A stretch of DNA of 64,000 bases from Streptomyces sp. TLI_105 (GCF_900105415.1 NZ_FNSM01000001.1:1736001-1800000), one strand, 5' to 3'; positions 28,841 to 38,463 are shown, numbered from the stretch's first letter. Made by a program: numbers and translations. The notes: generated from the letters alone by a model not told the origin.

Positions 28841-29293
28841 TCAGGCTGCGGAGCTTGTTTCGAGAGCCTCCAGGGTCGCCAGGAGATCCTGGAGAGGAAT
28901 CCTCCCGCCGGCGACGAGTCGGGCACCGCTGCGCCGTAGCGCCGTCGCCATGGGCGCGGCCCAGAGGTTTTCGTACACGAGCACACCCGCCGAGTTGCCC
29001 GGTTCAAGGGCAGCTGCGGCTTCCTGCAGGTCGTCCTCGCCGAGCAGTCCGGAGGAGGCGCCGTCGAAGACAGCGAGGTCGAGTTCTCCGTCGCCGTCGA
29101 GATCGGCGATCTGCAGTGCGGCGACCGAGCCGTCCACGTCCTTGCGCAGGAAGGAGAGGTCGAGGATGCGGATGATGCGCCGATCGACCAGATCGAGCAG
29201 ATGGGACAGCCCTTCTCCGGTCATGCGGTTGCCGGGGAACTCCAGGACGAGGTAATCGATGGGACCCACCTCGGGGAAATCTTCGATGTCCAT
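28841..29293 (-). CDS. DUF6325 family protein
   Basis: A 150-residue soluble protein of an actinobacterial family of unknown function, recognised by GPIDYLVLEFPGNRMTGEG, the LVDRRIIRILDLSFLRKDVD block, and the near-C-terminal VLVYENLWAAPMATALRRSG. It is regularly found next to SHOCT proteins in stress-related loci, as here. It starts at ATG 29293 behind GAGGAGGAG. No catalytic motif is apparent. Confidence 0.85.
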   Translation of the reverse strand: MDIEDFPEVGPIDYLVLEFPGNRMTGEGLSHLLDLVDRRIIRILDLSFLRKDVDGSVAALQIADLDGDGELDLAVFDGASSGLLGEDDLQEAAAALEPGNSAGVLVYENLWAAPMATALRRSGARLVAGGRIPLQDLLATLEALETSSAA

Positions 29294-29488
29294 GGCTCCT
29301 CCTCGTCAGATGATCTTCCGATTTTGCCGCCTGACGGCCTCGTCGCGCTGATCGGATGCGCATCACCTCATATTTCACCACCAAAGGCGCGTGTGCGCAC
29401 CGGCGCCCGGCTCTCGGCACGCAAAAATGCGTACGCAGCGGTTTTTCCGTGGCGCTCCGCAGCAGGGTGAACGGATCACGTACCAGGG

Positions 29489-29863
29489 TCAGGACTGCCG
29501 GGTGGAACGTTTCGCGGTCCCACTTCGGCGGGTGCCGGATTCGGCACGCGCCGGCTTGGAATCACGTAGGGTGCTTTTACGTCGAGCCGGCTTCTCTTCC
29601 TTTGCCGTCGGCTCCTCCCGGGGTGCCGGGTCACGGCCTGCGGTCGACCACTCCAGTTCGATCTCCAGTTCCACTCCCCCTTCCCCCACCTCTATTTCGA
29701 TCTCACTCTGGAGCTCGTCCGGAACATTCAAGCTCAGCTTGCCGTGGCCGATATTCCATTCGATTTCCCCGCCGTTTTTCAAGGCGGTTGCGAGCGCCAT
29801 GAGCTGTTCTGCGGCTTCAAGGCGCGAGACGGAGCGCTTTTGCTCGAATTTCAGATCCTTCAT
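29489..29863 (-). CDS. amphi-Trp domain protein
   Basis: A 124-residue protein whose first 75 residues form an amphi-Trp domain (MKDLKFEQKRSVSRLEAAEQ, GGEIEWNIGHGKLSLNVPDE, then acidic strands ending ELEIELEWS). The last 45 residues are a disordered Lys/Arg/Ser tail that could bind nucleic acid or membranes. Function unknown. The start has AAAGGGAAGAG upstream. Confidence 0.88.
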   Translation of the reverse strand: MKDLKFEQKRSVSRLEAAEQLMALATALKNGGEIEWNIGHGKLSLNVPDELQSEIEIEVGEGGVELEIELEWSTAGRDPAPREEPTAKEEKPARRKSTLRDSKPARAESGTRRSGTAKRSTRQS

Positions 29864-30315
29864 AATTCTCTTCCCTTTCGTTCGCCGAGGGCAGGCGCTC
29901 TCGGATCAAGTGGCGAGAGGAGAGGCCGAGGGGAGGCGTGAGGCGGTGAGGAGACCGACGAGGGCCGCCAGGGCGAGGGTGGCCAGGGCCGCGGCATAGG
30001 CGCTCTCGGTCAGGTCGGCCGCGAGGATGGTGCCGGCGACGGCCGTACCCGAAGTGACGGTGGGGGTCGGGCGGCAGGGGGTCGTCGATGGCGCGGCTCA
30101 GGGTGATCGCGACCTGAACGCCCTGGACGGTGGTGTCCAGGGCGTGGCTGATGTCGTGGACCATCCACGTTCATGCGGGAGCCGGCGAAACCGCAGATGA
30201 ACTGCACCGGCGCGAGGGGGGCAAGCGTCCGTGGCCCGATGCGAGGAGTGCGCGGGCGCCGGTTGTCAGCAGCGTCGTCGGTCACGGGGCCTCCCCTCTC
30301 TTCGTAGCCGGCCGT
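29864..30315. other. gap with a probable transporter remnant
   Basis: In this 452-base gap, minus-strand bases 29906-30062 encode about 50 residues ending in TGA (TSGTAVAGTILAADLTESAY then AAALATLALAALVGLLTASR) that resemble the last helix of an MFS drug exporter. No start is present, so it is a remnant at best. The remainder holds no supported feature. Confidence 0.4.
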
Positions 30316-30924
30316 TCAGGCACTTGTCCGGTCGGCACGGTCGAGTTCCTCGCCGAGGGCGAGGGCGGCGGCGACGAGGGCGAGGTGGGTGAACGCCTGC
30401 GGGAAGTTGCCGAGCTGTTCTCCGGAGGGGCCGATCTCTTCGGCGAACAGGCCGACGTGGTCGGCGTAGGTGAGCATCTTGTCGAAGGCGTAGCGCGCTC
30501 GGTGGACTCGGCCGGACCGGGCGAGAGCCTCGACGTACAGGAAGCTGCACAGACTGAAGGTGCCCTCCGATCCTCGCAGTCCCTCGGGTGAGGGGATGAG
30601 CCGGTGTGTGGCGGCAGGAACACGCGAGGCGATGGGCTCCATGAAGTCGATGACTTCCCCGACGCCCTGCGGAGCCATGAATCGGGTGATGAGAATGGGC
30701 GTGTCAGGCATGTACAGCTGGCGCACCGCACCCTGCTCACCGACGAAATCCGCAGCAAGACGGCAGTGACCCCCTCGATCGCTGTCGAGCAGCGACGCGA
30801 AAAGGCCGGGCGAATCGAACCGCGGCGCGCACCACCAGTCCACGGTCCCGTCGGAAGCGACCAGCGCCGCCGTCTGCAGGTCGTCCACCAGCCCGTGATC
30901 CGCGATCGGGGGGTAGTCGTCCAT
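30316..30924 (-). CDS. glycoside hydrolase family 15-like protein, internally deleted
   Basis: A 202-residue open frame that joins the first roughly 105 residues of a GH15 glucoamylase/trehalase-type protein ([39 protein letters not shown]) to its last roughly 95 residues ([40 protein letters not shown]). Full-length relatives have about 600 residues. The roughly 400 missing codons include the (alpha/alpha)6 barrel centre and catalytic acids, so the product cannot be an active hydrolase. The deletion is in frame at the ...[13 protein letters not shown]... joint. The start ATG at 30924 is the normal family start. Confidence 0.82.
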   Translation of the reverse strand: MDDYPPIADHGLVDDLQTAALVASDGTVDWWCAPRFDSPGLFASLLDSDRGGHCRLAADFVGEQGAVRQLYMPDTPILITRFMAPQGVGEVIDFMEPIASRVPAATHRLIPSPEGLRGSEGTFSLCSFLYVEALARSGRVHRARYAFDKMLTYADHVGLFAEEIGPSGEQLGNFPQAFTHLALVAAALALGEELDRADRTSA

Positions 30925-31715
30925 GGTCTCTCCCGCCTGGAGACCTCTGCCGTCTCCCGGAAGGCCCGGCGTCACCGAGCAAGGCGTGGCCGACCATCTG
31001 CACGGAGCGAACGGTCACCCTCCATGGTCACCGCTGTCTTCTGCTCCTCGCATCTCGACCGGGAGCACATGGTCGGTTCCTGCCTCGTCGAGCTTCCTCC
31101 AAGCCTCTTCGACGACCGCCGGGGGACCGGGCCGGAGGACCGGATTCGCCGGCTCCAGGGGGTTCCCGGGCAGGGTGGTATTCGTACGCACGGCGCCGCC
31201 ACACGACGGCGAGGTCCTGCCTCCCCTCCGTCACGGACACGCACCACACCGGAGCTCCCCCGCCGGGGGAAGCAGGCGGCGAACCGACGGCACAGCGGTA
31301 CGCCGAGCGCGGGAACCCAGGATGCCGTGAGGCTCCGGCGGCCCTCCCGCGGCCGCGGCTCGCAGCACCGCCCTGCCTGTCTGTTCCTCACGAGGTGAGG
31401 CGGCGGGCAGGCGATGGGTGCACACTGGTCCTGGAGCCCCGCATGCTCCCGTTTCCGGCCCCGGCGAGAGACATCTCATGTGCTACGAGCCCCTGGGGAA
31501 CACGTATCGGGAACGCCGGCCAAGGCTTCTTCCCTGATCGAAGCGCAGGGTGGTGACCGGGCCGGCCCTCTTGATCGGCCCTGTCATCGGCGAGGCCGTC
31601 CGTACGAATCGCCGCCCCCTCCAGTCGCTCGGCCCGGGCGTGGTGGAGATGTGGCGGCTGCCGGAGTTCTGAGGAGTTCCGGAACGCTCCCCTCGGGCGA
31701 GCGGGAGGAGGACAC
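30925..31715. other. gap with small coding-like fragments
   Basis: No intact gene in 791 bases. Two fragments have coding-like composition: minus strand about 31015-31130 (AVVEEAWRKLDEAGTDHVLP, VEMRGAEDSG, stop) and plus strand 31550-31672 (VVTGPALLIGPVIGEAVRTN, ending VEMWRLPEF, stop). Neither has a ribosome-binding site or recognisable family. The promoter of the DUF308 gene should lie near the right end. Confidence 0.4.
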
Positions 31716-32375
31716 ATGGCAACGTCACAGGGTTCCGCGCCCGGTGCCGGACCGGAGGACAGGGTCGGGGAGGGGTCCCCCGCTCCCATGGCCGACCCGG
31801 CCGACCAGCTGGCGCGTCTCGGCCGTTCGTGGGTCTGGCTCCTCGGTGCCGCGCTGGCGTCGCTCGTGCCGGGTGTTCTGGCGCTTGTCTGGCCTGACGT
31901 GACGCTGCACGTCCTGGGCGTGCTCATCGGGGTGTACCTGCTGGCGATCGGCGTCTTCCGCTTCGTGGCCGTGTTCGGACGCGACAGCGGCGAACGCGTG
32001 CCGGATCTGATCGTCGCCGTCCTGTGCGTCCTGGGCGGGGTGCTGTGCCTGCGGAACCCGCTCCAGACGATCGCCGTGCTCTCGCTGATCGTCGGCGCCG
32101 TCTGGCTGGTGTCCGGCATCGTCACCCTCTATACGGCCATCGCCACCAAGAACATGGCGCACCGCGGCGTCGTCATGGCCGTCGCGGCTCTCGGCATCGT
32201 CGCCGGAATCGTGGTCCTGGCGCTGCCGGCGGAGTCCGCCCGGACCCTGACCAGACTCCTCGGCCTGTGGCTCGTCCTCCTGGGCCTGGCCGAGGCGGCG
32301 GTCGCGCTGGCATGGCGTTCCGCCCTGCGCCGGGCGGGCGTCACAGGCCGCGACGCGTCCGGCCCGGCCACCTGA
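31716..32375 (+). CDS. HdeD-like DUF308 membrane protein
   Basis: A 219-residue inner-membrane protein with six apolar segments typical of the HdeD/DUF308 fold (LLGAALASLVPGVLALVWPD, VLGVLIGVYLLAIGVFRFVA, then AVLSLIVGAVWLVSGIVTLY). HdeD contributes to acid resistance in E. coli; in Streptomyces the role is unknown. A 35-residue hydrophilic N-terminus precedes the first helix. ATG 31716 has GGGAGGAGG upstream, a strong site. It heads a probable three-gene run of small membrane proteins on the plus strand. Confidence 0.9.
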   Translation: MATSQGSAPGAGPEDRVGEGSPAPMADPADQLARLGRSWVWLLGAALASLVPGVLALVWPDVTLHVLGVLIGVYLLAIGVFRFVAVFGRDSGERVPDLIVAVLCVLGGVLCLRNPLQTIAVLSLIVGAVWLVSGIVTLYTAIATKNMAHRGVVMAVAALGIVAGIVVLALPAESARTLTRLLGLWLVLLGLAEAAVALAWRSALRRAGVTGRDASGPAT

Positions 32376-32500
32376 CGGGCGCGTCACCCGCTCCACCGAC
32401 CTCGCACTCCCCCACCCATGGGTGAGGCTCCCGCGACCCCGCCACGCTCAGGTCCGAGGTACGCCACGGCGTGCCAGGTGACCGCGGAAACGGAGAAGAC

Positions 32501-32959
32501 ATGTACCTCGCCTACGACTACCCGCTGCTCAACGTCTTCTGGACCATGTTCTGGTTCTTCCTCTGGATCCTGTGGTTCGTCCTGCTGTTCAGGATCATCA
32601 CCGACATCTTCCGCGACAAGGACATGAACGGATGGGCCAAAGGGGGCTGGCTCGTCTTCGTCATCCTGCTGCCCTTCCTCGGTGTCCTCGTCTACGTGAT
32701 CGCCCGCGGCAAGGACATGGGCCGTCGCGAGATCGCCCAGGCCCGGGCGCAGCAGAAGGACTTCGACGCCTACATCCGCGAGACCGCGTCCGGTGGCACA
32801 CGCCCCAGCAGCGTCGACGAACTGACCAGGCTCTCCGAACTCCGCTCCCGTGGCGACATCACCGACGAGGAGTACGACAGGGCGAAGGCGCTGGTCCTGA
32901 CCGACGACCGGCCCGCCCCGAGTCCCGGACCCTCCGTGCCCCCCACCCCCGGACGTTGA
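32501..32959 (+). CDS. small membrane protein with PLDc_N-like segment and SHOCT domain
   Basis: A 152-residue protein. Residues 8-30 and 47-70 are membrane helices (LLNVFWTMFWFFLWILWFVL; GGWLVFVILLPFLGVLVYVI) of the phospholipase-D-nuclease N-terminal (PLDc_N) type, followed by RGKDMGRRE. The C-terminal region carries a SHOCT motif (VDELTRLSELRSRGDITDEE, YDRAKALVL). Such proteins are common near stress genes in Streptomyces; no enzyme domain is present. Start ATG 32501 follows CGGAGAAG. DUF7144 follows after 37 bases. Confidence 0.88.
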   Translation: MYLAYDYPLLNVFWTMFWFFLWILWFVLLFRIITDIFRDKDMNGWAKGGWLVFVILLPFLGVLVYVIARGKDMGRREIAQARAQQKDFDAYIRETASGGTRPSSVDELTRLSELRSRGDITDEEYDRAKALVLTDDRPAPSPGPSVPPTPGR

Positions 32960-32996
32960 CCGCGCCCGACGAACGACCGAGAAACGAGGGATCGTG

Positions 32997-33422
32997 ATGA
33001 CCACCCAGCACACCGCACGACAGGCCGGAACGACACGACAGGCCTGGGCCGGCGGACTGACCGTCTTCGCCGCCGTCATGCTCGGGATCACCGGCGTCGT
33101 CGGGATCTGCCGCGGCATCATGGCGATCGCCGAGGACGACGTCTTCCTCAGCACACCCAACTACGTCTTCAAGTTCGACCTGACCTCATGGGGCTGGATA
33201 CATCTCGCCCTCGGCGTCCTCGCGGTCCTCGTGAGTTTCGGGCTGTACCGGACTGCCATGTGGGCACGCGTGGCCGGCGTGGGCATCGCCGCGCTCGTCA
33301 TCATCGCCAACTTCCTGTCCCTGCCCTACTACCCGGCCTGGTCGATCCTGATGATCGCGATGTCGGGGTTCATCATCTGGGCCCTGTGCGCGGTGCGGCG
33401 CGACGAAACCCCGCCGGCGTAG
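32997..33422 (+). CDS. DUF7144 family membrane protein
   Basis: A 141-residue protein with four membrane helices (WAGGLTVFAAVMLGITGVVG; WIHLALGVLAVLVSFGLYRT; VAGVGIAALVIIANFLSLPY; ILMIAMSGFIIWALCAV), matching an actinobacterial membrane family recently given a DUF number (DUF7144). Function unknown. ATG 32997, with GAGGG 6 bases upstream, was preferred to the GTG at 32994. It is followed by a strong terminator. Confidence 0.85.
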   Translation: MTTQHTARQAGTTRQAWAGGLTVFAAVMLGITGVVGICRGIMAIAEDDVFLSTPNYVFKFDLTSWGWIHLALGVLAVLVSFGLYRTAMWARVAGVGIAALVIIANFLSLPYYPAWSILMIAMSGFIIWALCAVRRDETPPA

Positions 33423-33510
33423 GAGGTAGGACGTAGGCGTTCTCGAGGCTCCCGGTCTTCTGGCCCGGCACGTCACGCCCGCCAAGGGCGACAAGGGTCT
33501 GGTGCGACTG

Positions 33511-33546
33511 AGCAGCCCCCGAAGGCCGGTGCCTTCGGGGGCTGCT
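33511..33546. terminator. terminator between convergent DUF7144 and protease genes
   Basis: Perfect 16-bp inverted repeat (33511-33526 with 33531-33546) and a 4-base loop, 88 bases after the DUF7144 stop and 15 bases beyond the protease stop. Confidence 0.88.
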
Positions 33547-33561
33547 CGCATCGACCGACGT

Positions 33562-36357
33562 CTACCGCGCCGAGTAGCCGAAGGCCACGCCGTTGGCCGG
33601 GAGGCCACCGGAGCCGGGCTTGTACGTGGTGGTGGGAGCGACCGTGCCGCCCTGTGTCACGTTGGACATCGGCAGCGCGTAGAGCGCGCCGGTGGCCAGG
33701 GGCCCGAAGGGCATGCCCACGTACAGCTTGGTCGCCGTGAAGTGGATGTTCTTGCCCAAGTACTGGTTGGCGCCGGGGGTGCCGGGGATGCCGTCGCCGT
33801 CGCCGGCCTCGATCCAGCGGTCGTTCGGACCGGCCGATCCGGCCAGCGAGAACGTGTGGATCGCGCCCGCGTCGGCGACGGTGCCGATGTCCTCACCGGG
33901 CGTTCCCACGGCGAGCCGCATGGACGCCACGGTGCTCACCGAACCGGGGGCGGTGTTGACGGCGGCGAGGTACTCGCCCATGCGGTCACCGGCCTCGGAG
34001 GTGCCGGACACATCGTCGTCCGCGGTGCCCTGCTTGAGCTCGCGCAGGTAGCTCCAGGTGCCGTCGGCCTTGATGCGGATCTGCACCACGCGGCCCGCGT
34101 TGGCGCGGTCCTCGGTGCCGACCGTCACGCTCTCACCGGGCGAACCGATCGCCAGGATCGACTCCGTGGCGGCTGCGGCGCCGCTGGCCCGGAACGGGGC
34201 CATGGCCACCGCGTACCCGAACTGGTCGCCCGCCTCGGCGCCGCCGGAGATGGCCGCGTTGTCCTGGTCGAGTCCGGCCAGCGGCAGGGGGTGACCGGTG
34301 GAGTCGAAACGGTTGGCGTCGAAGATCATGACGGCGCCGGCCTTCGCCGTGCTGCCGAGGGCCTCGTTGGGGGTGCCGATGGCGATGTAGTTCTGGTCGG
34401 CGGCCACGGACCAGCCGAAGAGGTCGCCCGTCTCGGGGTCACCGGGAACACCGGCCGTCGCCTGGCTCACCGCCAGGCTGGTGGTGCCGTACACGTAGAA
34501 CGCGGAACCCGCCTGCGCGACGTCGCCGAGGGCTTCACCGGGCAGGGTGATGACCAGGTACGGCCGGCCGGCGTCGTTCACCGCGGCCGCGATCCTGTGG
34601 CCCATCCGGTCGCCCGCCTCGGACGCCGAGCCCGCGATCGCACCCGTGCCGGTGCCCTGTTCGAAGTGCGTGACCTTCAGAGTGCCGGTGCCCAGACCGC
34701 CGGCCGCGCCGTACAGGATGTCGACGAAGCCCGCGTCGACGGCGGTGCCGACGGTCTCGCTCGGGGTTCCGGCGACCAGGTCGGTGAAGCCGTCCTTGTT
34801 CCAGTCGATGGTGGCCAGGGTCTCGCCGAAGTAGTCGTCCGGCTCGGAGCCGCCGGGCACCCAGTCCAGGTCCTGGCTGATCTCCACGGTGCCCTTGCCG
34901 CCGCCGTACACGATGCGGATCAGACCGGCCTTCGCGTCCGTGCCGACGGTGGCCTGGGGGTCGGAGATCGCGATGTCCTCCGCGCCGTCACCGTTGAAGT
35001 CGGTCATCCCGGCCGGCTTCGGGGTGGTGCCCCCGCCGCTGAGAGCGGTACCGAGGTCGATCCGCGGGGTGGTGGCGCCGGTGTAGATGATGCCCCGGCC
35101 GCTGCTCTTCAGCAGGGCCGTCAGGTCGGCGATGCTCTTCGTGGGGAAGGCCTGCTTGAGCACCGCGTACGCACCGGCCACGTGCGGCGCGGCCATGGAG
35201 GTGCCGTTCTTGGAGGCGTAGGTGCCGCCGGGCACGGAGGAGACGATGCCCGTGCCGGGGGCGAACAGGTCGAGCAGCGGGCCCCGGTTGGTGAAGGCGG
35301 ACAGCTCGTCGTCGTCGGTGGTCGAGCCGACCGTGACGGCGGAGGAGATGCAGCCGGGCATGCTCACCGCGTCGGTGTGGCCGTTGTTGCCGGCCGCGAT
35401 CACGGTGGCCACGCCGGCGGTCAGCAGGCTGTCCACGACCGGCTTGCGCAGATCACTGTCGCAGGCGGTGGCGTAACGGCCGTTGCCGAGGCTGAGGTTG
35501 GCCGCGACGATCGGCGTACCGGCCTGCTTGAGCTTCAGCACGTGCTCAAGGCCCTTGAGCTGGGCGCTCTGGTAGCTGCCCACGCAGGGGGCGGCGCCAC
35601 CGCAGAACTCCTCGGTGGTGAACTGGCTGAAGACCTGGATGGCGACGATGTTGGCGCCGGGCGCGACGCCGTGCTTGGGAGCGCCCGTGATGCCGGTGCC
35701 GTTGCCCGCGGCGATACCGGCCACGTGGGTGCCGTGGTCGCAGGCGGCCATGGTCGCGCAGGGGCCGGCCGCGGTGTTGGCGGCACCGGCGCCCTCCTGC
35801 GTGTCGGCGCCGTTCGGGCACAGGCTGACGACGCCGCTCTCGGCATCGCTCGGCGAGAAGCAGGCCTCGGCCACGACCCGGTTCTTCAGGAACGGGTGGC
35901 CGGTCTCGACACCGGTGTCCAGGACGGCGATCGCCTGGCCCGTACCGGTCTTGCCCGCCGCGAAGGCCGTGTCACCCCCGATGAGCGGGATGCTCTCGTC
36001 CAGGGTCGGCGGCTCGACCTTGTCCTCGGTGACGCTGACCACGTTCGGCTTGGCCGCGAGTCGGTCGAGGCCGGCCCGGTCCACCTTGAGGGTGACCACC
36101 GGCACGGTCTCGAATTCCTGCTTCTTCTCGCCGGCGGTCGCCGCGTCGGCGACGTCCGCCAGGGTCTCCGTGACGACGTTGACGCGGATCTTGCCGCCGC
36201 CCGCGGTCTGGTCGTAGAGCGGCGGATCGACCGGGTCGGCCGCGGCTGCGGCCGCTGTCGTGGTGCTCAGCGGTGTGACGGCGTGGGCCGGTATCGCGGC
36301 GCCGAGGGTCACGGCCGTCATCGCGGTGACGACCGTCGCCCAGATCGTTCTCTTCAT
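33562..36357 (-). CDS. secreted S8 (subtilisin-like) serine peptidase with FG-GAP repeats
   Basis: A 931-residue secreted protease. Residues 1-26 form a signal peptide ending AHA. Residues 55-118 resemble an inhibitor-type propeptide. The catalytic domain shows Asp147 (AVLDTGVETGHP), His208 (ACDHGTHVAG), oxyanion Asn324 (AAGNNGH) and Ser387 (KNGTSMAAPHVAG), all intact. From about 465 to the end are FG-GAP/VCBS-like repeats (MTDFNGDGAEDIAISDPQAT; WNKDGFTDLVAGTPSETVG; GEALGDVAQAGSAFYVYG), forming a beta-propeller of roughly seven blades that probably binds substrate or surface. Two Cys pairs in the protease domain suit oxidising conditions. It lies downstream of the RHS-PLA2 gene, separated by a terminator. 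Confidence 0.95.
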   Translation of the reverse strand: MKRTIWATVVTAMTAVTLGAAIPAHAVTPLSTTTAAAAAADPVDPPLYDQTAGGGKIRVNVVTETLADVADAATAGEKKQEFETVPVVTLKVDRAGLDRLAAKPNVVSVTEDKVEPPTLDESIPLIGGDTAFAAGKTGTGQAIAVLDTGVETGHPFLKNRVVAEACFSPSDAESGVVSLCPNGADTQEGAGAANTAAGPCATMAACDHGTHVAGIAAGNGTGITGAPKHGVAPGANIVAIQVFSQFTTEEFCGGAAPCVGSYQSAQLKGLEHVLKLKQAGTPIVAANLSLGNGRYATACDSDLRKPVVDSLLTAGVATVIAAGNNGHTDAVSMPGCISSAVTVGSTTDDDELSAFTNRGPLLDLFAPGTGIVSSVPGGTYASKNGTSMAAPHVAGAYAVLKQAFPTKSIADLTALLKSSGRGIIYTGATTPRIDLGTALSGGGTTPKPAGMTDFNGDGAEDIAISDPQATVGTDAKAGLIRIVYGGGKGTVEISQDLDWVPGGSEPDDYFGETLATIDWNKDGFTDLVAGTPSETVGTAVDAGFVDILYGAAGGLGTGTLKVTHFEQGTGTGAIAGSASEAGDRMGHRIAAAVNDAGRPYLVITLPGEALGDVAQAGSAFYVYGTTSLAVSQATAGVPGDPETGDLFGWSVAADQNYIAIGTPNEALGSTAKAGAVMIFDANRFDSTGHPLPLAGLDQDNAAISGGAEAGDQFGYAVAMAPFRASGAAAATESILAIGSPGESVTVGTEDRANAGRVVQIRIKADGTWSYLRELKQGTADDDVSGTSEAGDRMGEYLAAVNTAPGSVSTVASMRLAVGTPGEDIGTVADAGAIHTFSLAGSAGPNDRWIEAGDGDGIPGTPGANQYLGKNIHFTATKLYVGMPFGPLATGALYALPMSNVTQGGTVAPTTTYKPGSGGLPANGVAFGYSAR

Positions 36358-36462
36358 ATTGCCTCGGTGAGCAGGGGGCACGCCATGGCCAGGCCTGTGG
36401 GGAAGCAGACAGGGCGCAGCCCGGGGAGATGTGGGGTGGCGATGTGGTGAGGTGTCCTGGCG

Positions 36463-36505
36463 GAACGGGCCGGGCGGCGGGGGGTGTCCGCCACCCGGCC
36501 CGTTC
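36463..36505. terminator. terminator after the RHS-phospholipase gene
   Basis: Perfect 12-bp inverted repeat (36463-36474 with 36494-36505) with a 19-base GC-rich loop that can itself pair, 68 bases downstream of the minus-strand stop at 36573. Confidence 0.75.
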
Positions 36506-36572
36506 ACGCCCGAGGGGCGTGTTCCGTCAGGAGGTCGTGCCGTACGTCGTCAGAAGGTGCGCGGACCCGTGA

Positions 36573-38225
36573 TCAGGTCTTGTTGGCACCGTTCTTCGGG
36601 TTGCCCTTCCAGGCCACGGCCTTGAGGTAGACGTACGCGTAGGAGTTGCACTTCCAGCGGACCAGGATGTTGTACGCCTTGCAGCTGTGCGTCTTCATCG
36701 TGCTGTAGAAGGCGTTGTCGACGTTCGACTTCTTGCTGCGGTCCAGGTAGTACCTGTAGCCCTTGTACGTGTTGCCGATCAGGCCGTAGCCGTAGTCGTG
36801 GGTGTCGCACGCGGCCCGGAAGTTGAAGCCGCCCGGACGGCTGATGTTCGGTCCGGGGGTGCTGCAGCCGTCGTAGATGATGCCCGCCACGCGGAAGCCG
36901 GTCGGCGTGTACCGGAAGTACGGCCAGTGCCAGCCGTAGTGCGCGGCCCACGCGACGCAGCCGCGGTTGAGGTACCACATCCACTCGGTGGCGCGGTTGC
37001 AGTAGCGCGGGTAGGCCTGCGGGTCGGTGATCTCACCGGTGGTGAAGTCCCCGGCCGGAGGCGTGGTCGCGGTTCCGTCGCCGGCCGGGCCCTGCAGGGG
37101 CTCGGTGGAGGACGGCAGGTCGGTGCCCACGGGCTCGGCGTTCGGGGCGGCCGACGCGGCCGGGAACGTCAGGTCCCACTCGCCGTTGGTCGGCGAGGCG
37201 ATGTCGGAGACACGGCCCGTGGAGTCGTAGGCGTACGACGAGACCGGGTCGGTGCCCTCGACCGGGTTGGTCACGCTGCGCAGCAGACCCGAGGCGTCGT
37301 AGGAGTAGCGCGCCAGCGTCTGCGTGGTGGCACCCGACGTGACGGTGATCTCCTTGGCGCGGCCCGTGTACTCACCGAGCGCCGTGCCGGTGGCCGTCGT
37401 GGCGGTCGAGTACTTGACCGTCAGCGACTGCGCCGGGGCGTCGGCGGTGGCGGGCTCGCTGACCGTGGCGACCCGGCCCTTGGTGTCGTAGGAGACCGTG
37501 TCGGTGGCGCCGTCGGCCAGGTTGCCCAGGCTGGTGACACGCCACTTGTCGGTGCCCGGAGCGACCTGCTTCCAGTTGTACGTGGCCGTGAGGTTGGCGA
37601 CCCCGATGGCCGCGCCGGCGTCCTCGTCGCCGGTCACGTCGGTGTCCGGGGTGCCGGTGGCCGGGGCGAGGGTCTCGACCGCGGTGGTCACCAGCGTGCC
37701 GGTCGCCTCGTTGTACGTGGTGGTCTCGGTGAGCTTGTCGCCGGTGGTGGTCTCGTACTTCTTGACGCCGCCGCCGCTCGGGTAGTCGACGCTGCTCTTC
37801 AGGGCGTACGAGACGGAGACCTTCGCGTCGAGGTCGGTGACCACGACGGAGTCGGCCTTCTGCTCCAGCTTGCGGTTGAGCTGACCCCCCAGGAACCCGG
37901 CTTCCCAGCCGGGGCCGAAGACGCCCTGGTCCGGACGGGTCGCGGGCGCCGACTCCGGCCTGGCGACTCCGTCCGCGCCTTCGGTCACCGTGTGGGTACG
38001 GCCCATGAGGCCCTCGGCCACATCGGTCTCGTACAGCTCGAAGGACTTCTCCGCGGTGGAGTACAGGCCGGGACCGACCTGCTGGATCTCCCCGTCGGCC
38101 AGCGGCGGATCGACAGTGGCGGCCGCGGCCTGCGGCTGCTCGGTGGCAGCGGCTCCGGCGGTCTGCTGCGGGAGCAGCAGCGCCATGGAAAGCGCGGCCA
38201 TGACAGGCAGGGCTGTCTTGCGCAC
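36573..38225 (-). CDS. secreted RHS-type protein with C-terminal prokaryotic phospholipase A2 domain
   Basis: A 550-residue secreted protein. A signal peptide (VRKTALPVMAALSMALLLPQ, cleaved near AGA) is followed by a Thr-rich body with a few RHS/YD-like repeats (YSYDASGLLRSVTNP; YAYDSTGRVSDIASP) and a linker. The last 130 residues are a bacterial phospholipase A2: DGCSTPGP, then FRAACDTHDYGYGLIGNTYK with the catalytic His-Asp pair and Ca-site Asp, and HSCKAYNILVRWKC as a further Cys pair. It should cleave the sn-2 ester of phospholipids outside the cell. GTG 38225 was chosen because GGGGGGA precedes it and the signal peptide starts there. It may be an enzyme or a toxin; no immunity gene adjoins it. 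Confidence 0.88.
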   Translation of the reverse strand: MRKTALPVMAALSMALLLPQQTAGAAATEQPQAAAATVDPPLADGEIQQVGPGLYSTAEKSFELYETDVAEGLMGRTHTVTEGADGVARPESAPATRPDQGVFGPGWEAGFLGGQLNRKLEQKADSVVVTDLDAKVSVSYALKSSVDYPSGGGVKKYETTTGDKLTETTTYNEATGTLVTTAVETLAPATGTPDTDVTGDEDAGAAIGVANLTATYNWKQVAPGTDKWRVTSLGNLADGATDTVSYDTKGRVATVSEPATADAPAQSLTVKYSTATTATGTALGEYTGRAKEITVTSGATTQTLARYSYDASGLLRSVTNPVEGTDPVSSYAYDSTGRVSDIASPTNGEWDLTFPAASAAPNAEPVGTDLPSSTEPLQGPAGDGTATTPPAGDFTTGEITDPQAYPRYCNRATEWMWYLNRGCVAWAAHYGWHWPYFRYTPTGFRVAGIIYDGCSTPGPNISRPGGFNFRAACDTHDYGYGLIGNTYKGYRYYLDRSKKSNVDNAFYSTMKTHSCKAYNILVRWKCNSYAYVYLKAVAWKGNPKNGANKT

Positions 38226-38463
38226 GAGTTCCCCCCTCGTGTCGTAGGTGTGTTGCTTGATCGCTGCGGACCGTAGACCGGCGTCGATCACCACCACAAG
38301 GGCCGTACAAGTGAAGGTAGTTGGTTCCGCTTCCTTGCAGCAGTGAAGACCACCCGGCCGCCGGCCGAGGTTGAGTACGCGTACTCATGTGGCGCGTGCG
38401 GCCCGGCCCAAGACTGGGCGCATGAAGCGAACCCGAGCCCGGATGAGGGCAGTTGACCCCGTA

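Noticed and set aside
33502-36450. Very long plus-strand open frame opposite the S8 protease
   Set aside because: The translation is low-complexity Gly/Ala/Arg/Asp-rich with no family match, while the minus strand has an intact catalytic triad.
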